Source: Sphingomonadaceae bacterium
GTDB taxonomy: Bacteria; Pseudomonadota; Alphaproteobacteria; Sphingomonadales; Sphingomonadaceae
DNA: 12,421 bases
Assembly: GCA_009923795.1 (NCBI GenBank)
Contig: RFSU01000048.1
Coordinates: 1-12,421 of the forward strand
Direction: 5' to 3'
The notes under the pieces: model-generated
The model's input: the letters and a program-made list of their open reading frames with translations, nothing else
Databases searched by the model: none
What the model was told of the DNA's origin: nothing
Program-made: the position numbers and the translations under genes
In this document: positions 4,787 through 11,726 of the stretch, in pieces
How positions within the stretch are numbered: position 1 is the stretch's first letter
Layout of the letters: each line of letters begins with the position of its first letter

Positions 4787-6007
4787 ATGTCTAAGATTAA
4801 GGTTAAAACGCCCGTCGTTGAAATGGACGGTGACGAGATGACCCGCATCATCTGGCAGTGGATCCGCGAAAAGCTGATCCTGCCCTATCTCGATATCGAC
4901 TTGAAATATTATGATTTGTCGGTCGAGAAGCGCGATGAAACCAATGACCAGATCACGATTGATGCCGCGAATGCGACCAAGCAATATGGTGTTGCCGTGA
5001 AATGCGCGACCATCACGCCGGATGAAGCGCGCGTGACGGAGTTTAACCTCAAGAAAATGTGGAAGTCGCCCAATGGCACGATCCGCAATATTTTGGGCGG
5101 CGTTGTGTTCCGTGAGCCGATTGTGATCAAAAATGTCCCAAGGCTCATTCCGGGCTGGACAGACCCGATCGTCGTCGGCCGTCACGCCTTTGGGGATCAG
5201 TATAAGGCAACTGACTTTCTCGTCCCCGGCCCCGGCAAGCTGCGCCTTGTTTGGGATGGCGACAATGGCGACAAGATTGACGAAGAAGTCTTCCATTATC
5301 CGTCATCGGGCGTCGCTTTGGCGATGTATAATCTTGATGACTCGATCCGCGACTTTGCGCGCGCCTCGATGAATTATGGATTGGGTCTGGGTTGGCCCGT
5401 TTATCTGTCGACCAAGAACACCATTCTCAAGGCCTATGACGGCCGCTTCAAGGACCTGTTCCAAGAAATTTATGAGAGTGAATTCAAGACGAAGTTTGAG
5501 GAAGCGGGCATTGTTTACGAACACCGCCTGATCGACGACATGGTTGCCTCTGCGCTCAAGTGGAGCGGTAAGTTCGTCTGGGCCTGTAAGAACTATGATG
5601 GCGATGTACAGTCGGATCAGGTGGCGCAGGGCTTTGGCTCGCTGGGCCTGATGACGTCCGTGCTGATGACACCCGACGGCAATACCGTGGAAGCAGAAGC
5701 CGCACACGGCACCGTCACCCGCCATTATCGCATGCACGAGCAGGGCAAAGCGACATCGACCAATCCGATTGCGTCGATCTTCGCTTGGACGCGTGGCCTG
5801 ATCTATCGCGGCAAGTTTGACGACACCCCTGATGTCACGCGCTTTGCCGAGACGCTGGAGCGTGTCTGCATCAAGACCGTTGAAGACGGCCATATGACAA
5901 AGGATCTCGCAATTCTCATCGGCCCAGATCAGGCTTGGATGACGACCGAGCAATTCTTTGAAGCGATCCGTGCCAATCTGGAAAAGGAAATGGCCAGCTG
6001 GGCCTGA
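4787..6007 (+). CDS. icd: NADP-dependent isocitrate dehydrogenase, eukaryote-like (IDH1/2-type) subfamily
   Basis: This cytoplasmic TCA-cycle enzyme converts isocitrate and NADP+ to 2-oxoglutarate, CO2 and NADPH. It has 406 residues and clearly belongs to the subfamily that includes mitochondrial/cytosolic IDH rather than the E. coli Icd type: N-terminus VKTPVVEMDGDEMTRIIW (6-23), and substrate-binding residues S94, N96, R100, R109 and R132 in SPNGTIRNILGGVVFRE and GRHAFGDQYKATD. These positions carry the same numbers as in human IDH1, and Tyr139 is also present. HGTVTRHYR near residue 309-317 is the NADP phosphate-binding segment. No damage was seen. It stands alone with its own terminator (6035-6065) and is transcribed divergently from psd. 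Confidence 0.97.
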   Translation: MSKIKVKTPVVEMDGDEMTRIIWQWIREKLILPYLDIDLKYYDLSVEKRDETNDQITIDAANATKQYGVAVKCATITPDEARVTEFNLKKMWKSPNGTIRNILGGVVFREPIVIKNVPRLIPGWTDPIVVGRHAFGDQYKATDFLVPGPGKLRLVWDGDNGDKIDEEVFHYPSSGVALAMYNLDDSIRDFARASMNYGLGLGWPVYLSTKNTILKAYDGRFKDLFQEIYESEFKTKFEEAGIVYEHRLIDDMVASALKWSGKFVWACKNYDGDVQSDQVAQGFGSLGLMTSVLMTPDGNTVEAEAAHGTVTRHYRMHEQGKATSTNPIASIFAWTRGLIYRGKFDDTPDVTRFAETLERVCIKTVEDGHMTKDLAILIGPDQAWMTTEQFFEAIRANLEKEMASWA

Positions 6008-6034
6008 TCCTCATCAAGATTGCAGACTGAATAA

Positions 6035-6065
6035 GGTCGGGAGGGTACACCTTCCCGGCCTTTTT
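6035..6065 (+). terminator. Intrinsic terminator of icd
   Basis: GGTCGGGAGGGT (6035-6046) pairs with ACCTTCCCGGCC (6049-6060) over about 11 base pairs including two G-T pairs, with a tiny loop, and is followed directly by TTTTT (6061-6065). It lies 28 bases after the icd stop. Confidence 0.9.
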
Positions 6066-6096
6066 CTTTGCCGCTGCCCTGACAAATACATCTGAA

Positions 6097-6102
6097 TATG
6101 AT
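6097..6102 (+). promoter_or_regulatory. Likely -10 box of the Kef-type antiporter gene
   Basis: TATGAT (6097-6102) matches TATAAT at five of six positions. It lies only 11 bases before the ATG at 6114, so transcription from it would give a leader of about 5 bases or less. No good -35 hexamer is seen 16-18 bases upstream (CTGACA at 6079-6084 is only 12 bases away). No Shine-Dalgarno precedes the gene, which fits a nearly leaderless mRNA. Confidence 0.35.
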
Positions 6103-6113
6103 TAGATGGCGTC

Positions 6114-7871
6114 ATGGCTCTGGAGACGAGTTCCACCGGATTGCATGATGCGCTTGTAATCTTAGGCGCAGCGGGGATTGTGATCCCGGCTTTTTCGCGT
6201 CTGCGGATCACCCCAGTCATTGGCTTCATTATCTTTGGCATTTTGGCAGGCCCCTATGGGTTGGCCCGGTTTATCGATGATTTTTCCTGGCTGCGCCTTG
6301 TTACAATTTCAGATCAGAAAGCAATTGCCCCCTTTGCCGAGTTGGGCATTGTCCTGTTGCTGTTCACCATCGGGCTTGAGCTCTCTTTTGCCCGGCTACG
6401 CTCGATGCGGCGGCTTGTTTTTGGGGTTGGATCGGCTCAGCTTTTTGGCGCTGGAGCATTGATCGCACTCGCCCTGCTGATCTCAGGAGAAAGCCAGAAT
6501 TCCGCAATCGGCCTCGGCCTTGCCCTCGCTTTATCCTCCACAGCGTTGGTCGTGCCTATATCTGGCACCACTGGGCCGGTTGGACGCAATGCCTTTGGCA
6601 TGTTGCTGTTCGAAGATTTAGCCCTGGTTCCAATTGTATTTCTGCTGGGTTCGCTTGGGGCCGCAGGCGCCGGGTTGGATGCCTTTGGCAGGACGCTGTT
6701 CATTGGGGGGCTCACCCTTGCTGCGATGCTGGTGCTCGGCAGATTTCTTCTCCCGCCCCTCTTTGCTCAGGCGGCCCGCACAAAAAGCCCTGAGATGTTT
6801 CTGTCCGTCACCTTGCTGGTCGTCATTGCCTCCAGCCTACTGACGCTCTCCACCGGCTTATCTGCTATACTCGGTGCATTGGTCGCCGGCTTGCTGATCG
6901 CCGAAACCGCCTATCTGGGCGAAGTTCAGGCCGTGATCCGCCCGTTTCGGGGGCTTGCCTTGGGGATTTTCCTGATCACCGTCGGCATGAGCCTTAATCT
7001 TGATCAGTTGGTGGCAGAATGGCCGCTTATTTTGGCGGCCTTGTTCGGCGTCGTTCTGATCAAATTCGTCGTGACGGCAGGCTTATTGCGTTTGAATGGC
7101 GTCCGCCCCGGCGTGTCCGCAGAAGTTGGCCTGCTCATGGGCAGCCCATCGGAAACGACGCTCATCGTGCTGACCGCTGCAGCACAAGCCGCGTTGGTTG
7201 ACAGCCAGACGGCGTCCTTCTGGCAGGTTGTGACTGCCCTAGGCCTGACCATAACGCCCGTTTTGGCGCGTATCGGACATCGTGTCGCCAACCGCATCGA
7301 AATGCGCCAGTCCGTCGCCCAAGACAGGTCTGACGACGGTATCTCGCACGATCGCACAATCATCATTGGCTATGGGCGGGTCGGGCGTATGGTTGCCGCC
7401 ATGCTGGATGCCCATGAGCAACCCTGGATTGCGATTGAAGGCGATATCGACACCGTCACCCGCGCTCGCAAAGACCAAAAGCCTGTGCGCTTTGCCGATG
7501 CCCATAAGCTGGAGTCGCTGGTGGCGCTCGGCGTTGCCTCTGCGCGCGCCGTCGTCATGACGATGGATGATCATGTGCAGGCCGCCCGCCTCATCCGCCG
7601 CTTGCGCACCCGTTATCCAGAGCTGACGATTGTCGCGCGCGCACGCGACACAGAGCACGCAGCAGAGCTGTATTTGGCCGGGGCGAGTGATGCGGTCCCT
7701 GAAACGCTGGAAAGCTCTCTCCAGTTGTCAGAGGCCGTCTTGGTTGATCTGGGTGTCGCGATGGGGCCCGTGATCGCGTCTATTCATGAAAAGCGCGATG
7801 AGTTGAGACAAGCTATCAAGCACCGGGCCGAACTTGATCGTGCGCCCCGCCTTGGACCAAGCAAACGTTAA
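6114..7871 (+). CDS. Monovalent cation:proton antiporter-2 (CPA2), KefB/KefC-like, with TrkA-N domain
   Basis: The protein has 585 residues. Residues 10-390 are a Na+/H+-exchanger-type membrane domain with about 12 hydrophobic spans. The ion-binding acidic motif LLFEDLAL is at 164-171 (Asp168). PFRGLALGIFLITVGMSLNL (277-296) matches the regulatory-loop region of KefC-type proteins. From 413 an RCK/TrkA-N domain starts with the Rossmann motif IIIGYGRVGR (416-425), and the acidic end of the second strand (EGD, 442-444) would bind a nucleotide ribose. It probably exchanges K+ or Na+ for H+ at the inner membrane, gated by nucleotide or glutathione ligands. No kefF/kefG-type oxidoreductase gene is next to it, so a glutathione-gated Kef role is not assured. 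It is monocistronic between the icd terminator and a convergent tRNA-Val. The start ATG has no Shine-Dalgarno. Confidence 0.9.
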   Translation: MALETSSTGLHDALVILGAAGIVIPAFSRLRITPVIGFIIFGILAGPYGLARFIDDFSWLRLVTISDQKAIAPFAELGIVLLLFTIGLELSFARLRSMRRLVFGVGSAQLFGAGALIALALLISGESQNSAIGLGLALALSSTALVVPISGTTGPVGRNAFGMLLFEDLALVPIVFLLGSLGAAGAGLDAFGRTLFIGGLTLAAMLVLGRFLLPPLFAQAARTKSPEMFLSVTLLVVIASSLLTLSTGLSAILGALVAGLLIAETAYLGEVQAVIRPFRGLALGIFLITVGMSLNLDQLVAEWPLILAALFGVVLIKFVVTAGLLRLNGVRPGVSAEVGLLMGSPSETTLIVLTAAAQAALVDSQTASFWQVVTALGLTITPVLARIGHRVANRIEMRQSVAQDRSDDGISHDRTIIIGYGRVGRMVAAMLDAHEQPWIAIEGDIDTVTRARKDQKPVRFADAHKLESLVALGVASARAVVMTMDDHVQAARLIRRLRTRYPELTIVARARDTEHAAELYLAGASDAVPETLESSLQLSEAVLVDLGVAMGPVIASIHEKRDELRQAIKHRAELDRAPRLGPSKR

Positions 7872-7887
7872 AAAGAAAAGTCCGGCG

Positions 7888-7962
7888 TGGTGGGCGCGGC
7901 AAGGATTGAACTTGCGACCCCACCCGTGTGAAGGGTGTGCTCTACCACTGAGCTACGCGCCC
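7888..7962 (-). tRNA. tRNA-Val (anticodon CAC)
   Basis: Read on the minus strand, the acceptor arms GGGCGCG (7962-7956) and CGCGCCC (7898-7892) pair fully. Discriminator A is at 7891 and the encoded CCA at 7890-7888. The D-arm region is GCTCAGTGGTAGAGC. The anticodon stem CACCC/GGGTG encloses loop TTCACAC with anticodon CAC (7930-7928), which reads the Val codon GUG. The T-loop is TTCAATC. The flanks CGGCG and CGCCG could extend the acceptor helix in the precursor, and a T-rich stretch lies just downstream (7880-7872). It follows hup on the same strand. Confidence 0.96.
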
Positions 7963-8000
7963 ACGCCGTGAGGCGAAGCCCCTAAACGAGGCGGCCGCCC

Positions 8001-8036
8001 AAAACAAGACGGGCGGCGCTTTTTCAAGCACCGCCC
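8001..8036 (-). terminator. Intrinsic terminator of hup
   Basis: On the minus strand, GGGCGGTGCTT (8036-8026), the GNRA-type loop GAAA (8025-8022) and AAGCGCCGCCC (8021-8011) form an 11-bp stem with one G-T pair, followed by GTCTTGTTTT (8010-8001). It lies about 30 bases after the hup stop. The rest of the gap to tRNA-Val (7963-8000) holds no clear promoter, so the tRNA may use a weak promoter near the T-tract or read-through. Confidence 0.85.
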
Positions 8037-8067
8037 ACCTGTTTTTATTCCGTTCGGAAAACGCGTC

Positions 8068-8340
8068 TTAGTTGACGGCGTCCTTCAGGCCCTTGCCGGC
8101 CTTGAACTTCGGCTGCGACGAAGCCTTGATTTCCATCGGAGCACCCGTGCGCGGGTTACGACCGGTGGAAGCCTTACGCTTCGAAACAGCGAATGTGCCG
8201 AAGCCAACGAGGCGAACTTCGTCACCCTTTTTCAGGGCGCCCGTGATGGCGTCAAAAACGCCTTCAACTGCCTTGCTGGCATCAGCCTTGGTCAGGCCGG
8301 AAGCGTCGGCTACGGCAGCGATAAGATCTTGCTTGTTCAT
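8068..8340 (-). CDS. hup: HU family DNA-binding protein
   Basis: This nucleoid-associated protein binds and bends DNA as a dimer. It has 90 residues, the standard HU length. The helical N-terminal dimerisation part is MNKQDLIAAVADASGLTKAD (1-20). The family signature runs from GFGTF (46-50) to GRNPRTG (60-66), where Pro63 at the arm tip intercalates in the minor groove. The C-terminal KFKAGKGLKDAVN is typical. The start is firm: GAGGGGG (8353-8347) lies 6 bases before the ATG. The order lon then hup on the same strand repeats the lon-hupB neighbourhood of E. coli. A promoter candidate lies at 8431-8403 and a terminator at 8036-8001, so hup is probably its own transcription unit. IHF subunits are excluded by length and arm sequence. 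Confidence 0.96.
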   Translation of the reverse strand: MNKQDLIAAVADASGLTKADASKAVEGVFDAITGALKKGDEVRLVGFGTFAVSKRKASTGRNPRTGAPMEIKASSQPKFKAGKGLKDAVN

Positions 8341-8402
8341 TAGGAACCCCCTCGTCGAGTGTTGAGCGTCATATGTTTTTTCGGCGGAAAGCCGTGGGTG
8401 GA

Positions 8403-8431
8403 GGTAATGCCACGCACATTGGCCCTGTCAA
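8403..8431 (-). promoter_or_regulatory. Candidate hup promoter
   Basis: On the minus strand a perfect -35 box TTGACA (8431-8426) is followed after 17 bases by ATTACC (8408-8403), or after 16 bases by CATTAC. The -10 match is weak. Transcription would start near 8396, giving a leader of about 55 bases. A second TATAAT (8461-8456) lies further upstream in an inverted repeat, without a good -35 box. Confidence 0.45.
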
Positions 8432-8444
8432 AAGAAATTCAGCA

Positions 8445-8461
8445 TATAATGCATCATTATA
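8445..8461. repeat. 17-bp AT-rich inverted repeat upstream of hup (possible operator)
   Basis: TATAATG (8445-8451), CAT (8452-8454) and CATTATA (8455-8461) form a perfect 7-3-7 inverted repeat, with a TATAAT hexamer on each strand. It sits 14 bp upstream of the TTGACA of hup. The shape recalls operators of dimeric regulators. The half-sites are like those of Fur boxes, but the spacing is two bases too short for the classical 19-bp Fur box. The rest of the hup-lon gap (8341-8584) holds the hup promoter and lon terminator and no ORF that I support. Confidence 0.5.
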
Positions 8462-8527
8462 GCGCTAAACCATAGAAATCCGACGAAAAATTTGATTTTT
8501 GCTCTGCATAATTGATCAAATTGTCGC

Positions 8528-8568
8528 AAAAATACAACCGGGAACCTACCTCTATAGTAGACGCCCGG
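8528..8568 (-). terminator. Probable intrinsic terminator of lon
   Basis: On the minus strand CCGGG (8568-8564) pairs with CCCGG (8542-8538), and inside it CTAC pairs with GTAG around loop TATAGAG, with a 3-base internal loop between the stems. TTGTATTTTT (8537-8528) follows. It lies about 17 bases after the lon stop. The interrupted stem lowers confidence. Confidence 0.55.
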
Positions 8569-8584
8569 CCGAGTCGAAATTTAG

Positions 8585-10981
8585 TTAATGACGAACAATA
8601 TCGCCTGGGCCGCCATGCGCCGGGGGCTGCGCCGCCAGTTCATCGGCCTCTGTCCAGTCAATTGGCTCAACCGGGGCCGCCAATGCGAGCGACAAAACCT
8701 CATCGACATGCTGAACCGGAATGATCTTCAGGCCCTGTTTCACATTATCAGGAATTTCGGCAAGGTCCTTCTCATTCTCTGCCGGGATGAGCACGGTTGT
8801 GATCCCACCCCGCAGCGCTGCCAGCAGCTTTTCCTTCAGCCCGCCAATCGGCAAGACCCGGCCTCGCAGGGTCACTTCCCCCGTCATGGCAACCTCACGA
8901 CGCACCGCAATGCCTGTCAGCGTCGAAACCATGGCTGTTACCATGCCGATCCCGGCAGATGGGCCATCTTTGGGCACTGCGCCTTCGGGCAAGTGGATAT
9001 GGATATCTTTGCGCTGGAACAGGCTGGGCTTGATGCCATAGCTTGGCGCACGCGCCTTCACAAAGCTGATCGCGGCCTGAATAGATTCGGTCATCACATC
9101 ACCAAGCTTGCCCGTTGTCCGAACAGCGCCCTTGCCGGGAACCGTTACGGCTTCAATCGTCAGCAACTCGCCACCAACTTCGGTCCAAGCCAGACCCGTT
9201 ACGGCGCCAATCTGATTTTCTTCCTCGCCCATGCCAAAGCGATATTTTGGCACACCTGCAAAATCGGCCAAATTGTCCGGGGTTATCTCAATGGACTTCG
9301 CCTTGCCCTCCAAGATACGCCGCAGCGCCTTTCGGGCGAGTTTGGCAATTTCACGTTCCAAGGTCCGCACGCCGGCTTCGCGGGTGTAGAGACGCACGAG
9401 CATGCGTAGGCCCGGCTCCGTCAGGGTGAATTCGCCCTTCTTCAGGCCATGTGCATCGATTTGTTTGGCGATCAAATGGCGCTGCGCAATTTCAACCTTC
9501 TCATCCTCAGTATAACCTTCCAGCCGGATGATCTCCATGCGATCGAGCAAAGCCTGCGGTAGATTGAGCGAGTTGGCCGTTGTCACAAACATGACGTCGG
9601 ACAGGTCAATATCTGTTTCCAGATAATGATCCTGAAACTTGCCATTCTGCTCAGGGTCGAGAACCTCAAGTAGAGCCGATGCCGGATCGCCGCGGAAGTC
9701 CTGTCCCAATTTGTCGATTTCATCGAGCAGGAACAAGGGGTTCATCGTGCCCGCTTTTTTCAAGTTGGTGACGATCTTGCCCGGAAGCGACCCGATATAG
9801 GTCCGCCTATGGCCGCGAATTTCGGCCTCATCCCGAACGCCACCCAAGGATTGGCGGATGAATTCACGGCCCGTCGCCTTTGCAATCGAGCGGCCAAGCG
9901 AAGTCTTGCCGACACCCGGCGGGCCAACAAGGCACAGGATCGGCCCTTTCAGCTTATTGGTCCGCGCCTGAACCGCCAGATATTCCACGATCCGGTCTTT
10001 GACCTTTTCCAGCGCATAATGATCCGCATCCAAAACGGCTTGCGCAGCGGCAATATCCTTTTTCAGCTTTGACCTTTTGCCCCAAGGCAGGCCGAGCAGC
10101 ACATCCAGATAATTGCGCACAACCGTTGCTTCGGCAGACATGGGCGCCATGGTCTTGAGCTTCTTAAGCTCTGCCTGCGCTTTGGTGCGCGCATCCTTGG
10201 ACAGCTTGAGCTGATCAATCTTGTTTTGAAGCTCTTGGATCTCGTTGCCGTCGCCATCCTCGCCCTCATTGCCGAGTTCGCGCTGGATCGCTTTCAACTG
10301 TTCGTTCAAATAATATTCGCGCTGCGTCTTCTCCATCTGGCGCTTCACGCGGCTGCGGATCTTCTTTTCGACCTGAAGAACGCTCAACTCCCCTTCCATG
10401 AAGGCCAGCGCCATTTCGAGGCGCTTTGCGACATCAGATTCGACCAAGAGAGTCTGCTTATCCGAAACCTTGAGCGCCAAATTCGCTGCAATGGAGTCGG
10501 CCAGACGCTCTGGGTCGTCGATTTCGCTGAGCTGGGCCGATGCTTCGGCCGGCAGCTTTTTGTTCAGCTTGGCATAATTTTCAAAACGGTCGACAACCGA
10601 CCGCGTCAGGGCCTCAAGTTCTTCTTGATCACCGGCGTCTGAAGCCTGCACAGGCTCCACCTGCGCCATCAACATCACATCCTGCGTCTCAATATCGACC
10701 AATCGCGCCCGCTGCTTGCCCTCGACAAGAACCCGCACGGTTCCGTCTGGCAATTTGAGCAATTGGAGAACCGTCGCGGTCACGCCCAGATCGTAAAGAT
10801 CATCTCGGCCGGGATCATCCTGCCCCGGATCAAGCTGTGCGACCAGCAGAATTTCTTTATCCCCTGCCATCGCATGCTCAAGCGCCGCCACAGACTTTTC
10901 GCGCCCGACAAAAAGGGGCACGATCATGTGCGGAAAAACAACAATATCACGCAAAGGCAATAGAGGTAGAGATAAGGTCAT
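8585..10981 (-). CDS. lon: ATP-dependent protease La (Lon)
   Basis: This cytoplasmic homohexameric AAA+ serine protease degrades misfolded and regulatory proteins. From the ATG at 10981 it has 798 residues. The N-terminal LonN substrate domain covers about residues 3-200 (LPLLPLRDIVVFPHM), followed by a coiled-coil linker (200-285). The AAA+ module has Walker A GPPGVGKT (353-360) and Walker B FLLDEID (417-423). The protease domain has the catalytic dyad Ser675 (KDGPSAG) and Lys718 (GGLKEK), 43 residues apart as in E. coli Lon (S679/K722). The start at 10981 is preferred because CGGAG lies 5 bases before it; an upstream ATG at 11005 (806 residues) has no ribosome binding site. A heat-shock-like promoter (11048-11020) lies just before it. 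Upstream are lolCD, downstream hup. Confidence 0.97.
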   Translation of the reverse strand: MTLSLPLLPLRDIVVFPHMIVPLFVGREKSVAALEHAMAGDKEILLVAQLDPGQDDPGRDDLYDLGVTATVLQLLKLPDGTVRVLVEGKQRARLVDIETQDVMLMAQVEPVQASDAGDQEELEALTRSVVDRFENYAKLNKKLPAEASAQLSEIDDPERLADSIAANLALKVSDKQTLLVESDVAKRLEMALAFMEGELSVLQVEKKIRSRVKRQMEKTQREYYLNEQLKAIQRELGNEGEDGDGNEIQELQNKIDQLKLSKDARTKAQAELKKLKTMAPMSAEATVVRNYLDVLLGLPWGKRSKLKKDIAAAQAVLDADHYALEKVKDRIVEYLAVQARTNKLKGPILCLVGPPGVGKTSLGRSIAKATGREFIRQSLGGVRDEAEIRGHRRTYIGSLPGKIVTNLKKAGTMNPLFLLDEIDKLGQDFRGDPASALLEVLDPEQNGKFQDHYLETDIDLSDVMFVTTANSLNLPQALLDRMEIIRLEGYTEDEKVEIAQRHLIAKQIDAHGLKKGEFTLTEPGLRMLVRLYTREAGVRTLEREIAKLARKALRRILEGKAKSIEITPDNLADFAGVPKYRFGMGEEENQIGAVTGLAWTEVGGELLTIEAVTVPGKGAVRTTGKLGDVMTESIQAAISFVKARAPSYGIKPSLFQRKDIHIHLPEGAVPKDGPSAGIGMVTAMVSTLTGIAVRREVAMTGEVTLRGRVLPIGGLKEKLLAALRGGITTVLIPAENEKDLAEIPDNVKQGLKIIPVQHVDEVLSLALAAPVEPIDWTEADELAAQPPAHGGPGDIVRH

Positions 10982-11019
10982 GGTTGCTCCGTCGGGCTTA
11001 AACATCTGCCCATGATGAG

Positions 11020-11048
11020 AATATGGGACTGACTCTCCGGCTTATCAA
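11020..11048 (-). promoter_or_regulatory. Sigma-32-like (heat-shock) promoter of lon
   Basis: On the minus strand TTGATA (11048-11043, in context CATTGATAA) and CCCATATT (11027-11020) are 15 bases apart. The sigma-32 pattern is CTTGAAA, about 11-16 bases, then CCCCATNT. The -10 element TCCCATAT fits at seven of eight positions. Transcription would start near 11013, leaving a leader of about 30 bases. Lon is a classical heat-shock gene, so the position makes sense. The -35 box begins 3 bases after the lolD stop. Confidence 0.45.
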
Positions 11049-11051
11049 TGG

Positions 11052-11726
11052 TTAAGCCTTCAGCTGACCCTCATGAAGGCGCACAAGCCTGTCCATCCGC
11101 TTGGCCAGCCGTTCATTATGTGTTGCCACGAGTGCGGCGGCCCCCTGCCCCCGCACAAGATCGAGAAACTGAGACAGGACGATATCGGCCGTGGCTTCAT
11201 CCAAATTGCCGGTCGGCTCATCCGCCAAAACCAGCTTGGGCCGGTTGGCAAGCGCACGCGCAACGGCCACGCGCTGCTGCTCCCCACCGGACAACTGGCT
11301 GGGCCTGTGGGTCAGACGATGCTCAAGACCCAGCGCCGAGAGCAGATTTTCCGCACGCGCCCGGGCTTCATCCTCAGACCTATTGATCACAAGTTGCGGC
11401 AGCATCACATTTTCTAGGGCCGAAAAATCCGGCAGGAGGTGATGAAACTGATATACAAACCCAAGCGAGTCCCGACGCACACGCGTCCGCCCTTCATTAT
11501 CCAGCGCCGCGACTTCTTCCCCTAAAATGCGGATAGACCCTTCAAACCCACCCTCCAGCAAACCCACGGCTTGCAGCAAGGTTGACTTACCCGATCCAGA
11601 CGGGCCGAGCAGGGCCACAATCTCTCCCGGCGCAATCGACAAATCCACGCCGCGCAAGACCTTAATTGTCTCGCCGCCCTGGCTAAAGGATCGCTGCAAT
11701 CCCCGCACATCCAAGATATCACTCAT
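11052..11726 (-). CDS. lolD: Lipoprotein-releasing ABC transporter ATP-binding protein LolD
   Basis: This is the ATPase of the Lol complex, which releases outer-membrane lipoproteins from the inner membrane to the carrier LolA. From the ATG at 11726 it has 224 residues. Motifs are Walker A GPSGSGKST (41-49), a Q-loop with the LolD hallmark YQFHHLLPDFSALENV (92-107), ABC signature LSGGEQQ (145-151), Walker B LVLADE (165-170) with D-loop GNLD, and switch His203 (ATHN). The frame is open further upstream to a TTG at 11741, but the ATG fits family N-termini (MSDILDVRGL) and has a GAGGTG about 9 bases before it. It overlaps the permease gene by 8 nt (11719-11726), so coupling is likely. No terminator is seen before lon, so read-through into lon is possible. 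Confidence 0.96.
   Translation of the reverse strand: MSDILDVRGLQRSFSQGGETIKVLRGVDLSIAPGEIVALLGPSGSGKSTLLQAVGLLEGGFEGSIRILGEEVAALDNEGRTRVRRDSLGFVYQFHHLLPDFSALENVMLPQLVINRSEDEARARAENLLSALGLEHRLTHRPSQLSGGEQQRVAVARALANRPKLVLADEPTGNLDEATADIVLSQFLDLVRGQGAAALVATHNERLAKRMDRLVRLHEGQLKA

Noticed and set aside
5303..5953. Minus-strand open frame (216 codons) inside icd
   Set aside because: It is antisense to a fully recognised icd with intact catalytic residues, and shows no motif or start signal.
6079..6102. CTGACA as the -35 box of the antiporter promoter
   Set aside because: It is only 12 bases from the TATGAT -10 box, too close for a sigma-70 promoter.
8445..8461. Classical Fur box upstream of hup
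   Set aside because: The half-sites ATAATG/CATTAT fit, but the central spacing is two bases shorter than in the 19-bp Fur consensus, so the motif is reported only as an unassigned inverted repeat.
8588..9409. Long + strand open frame (273 codons) antisense to lon
   Set aside because: It lies wholly inside lon, whose motifs are complete. Its translation is low-complexity and Arg/Cys-rich without domains, and it has no ribosome binding site. It is a shadow frame of a GC-rich gene.
11006..11051. Intrinsic terminator between lolD and lon
   Set aside because: No stem followed by a T-run is visible on the minus strand in this gap.
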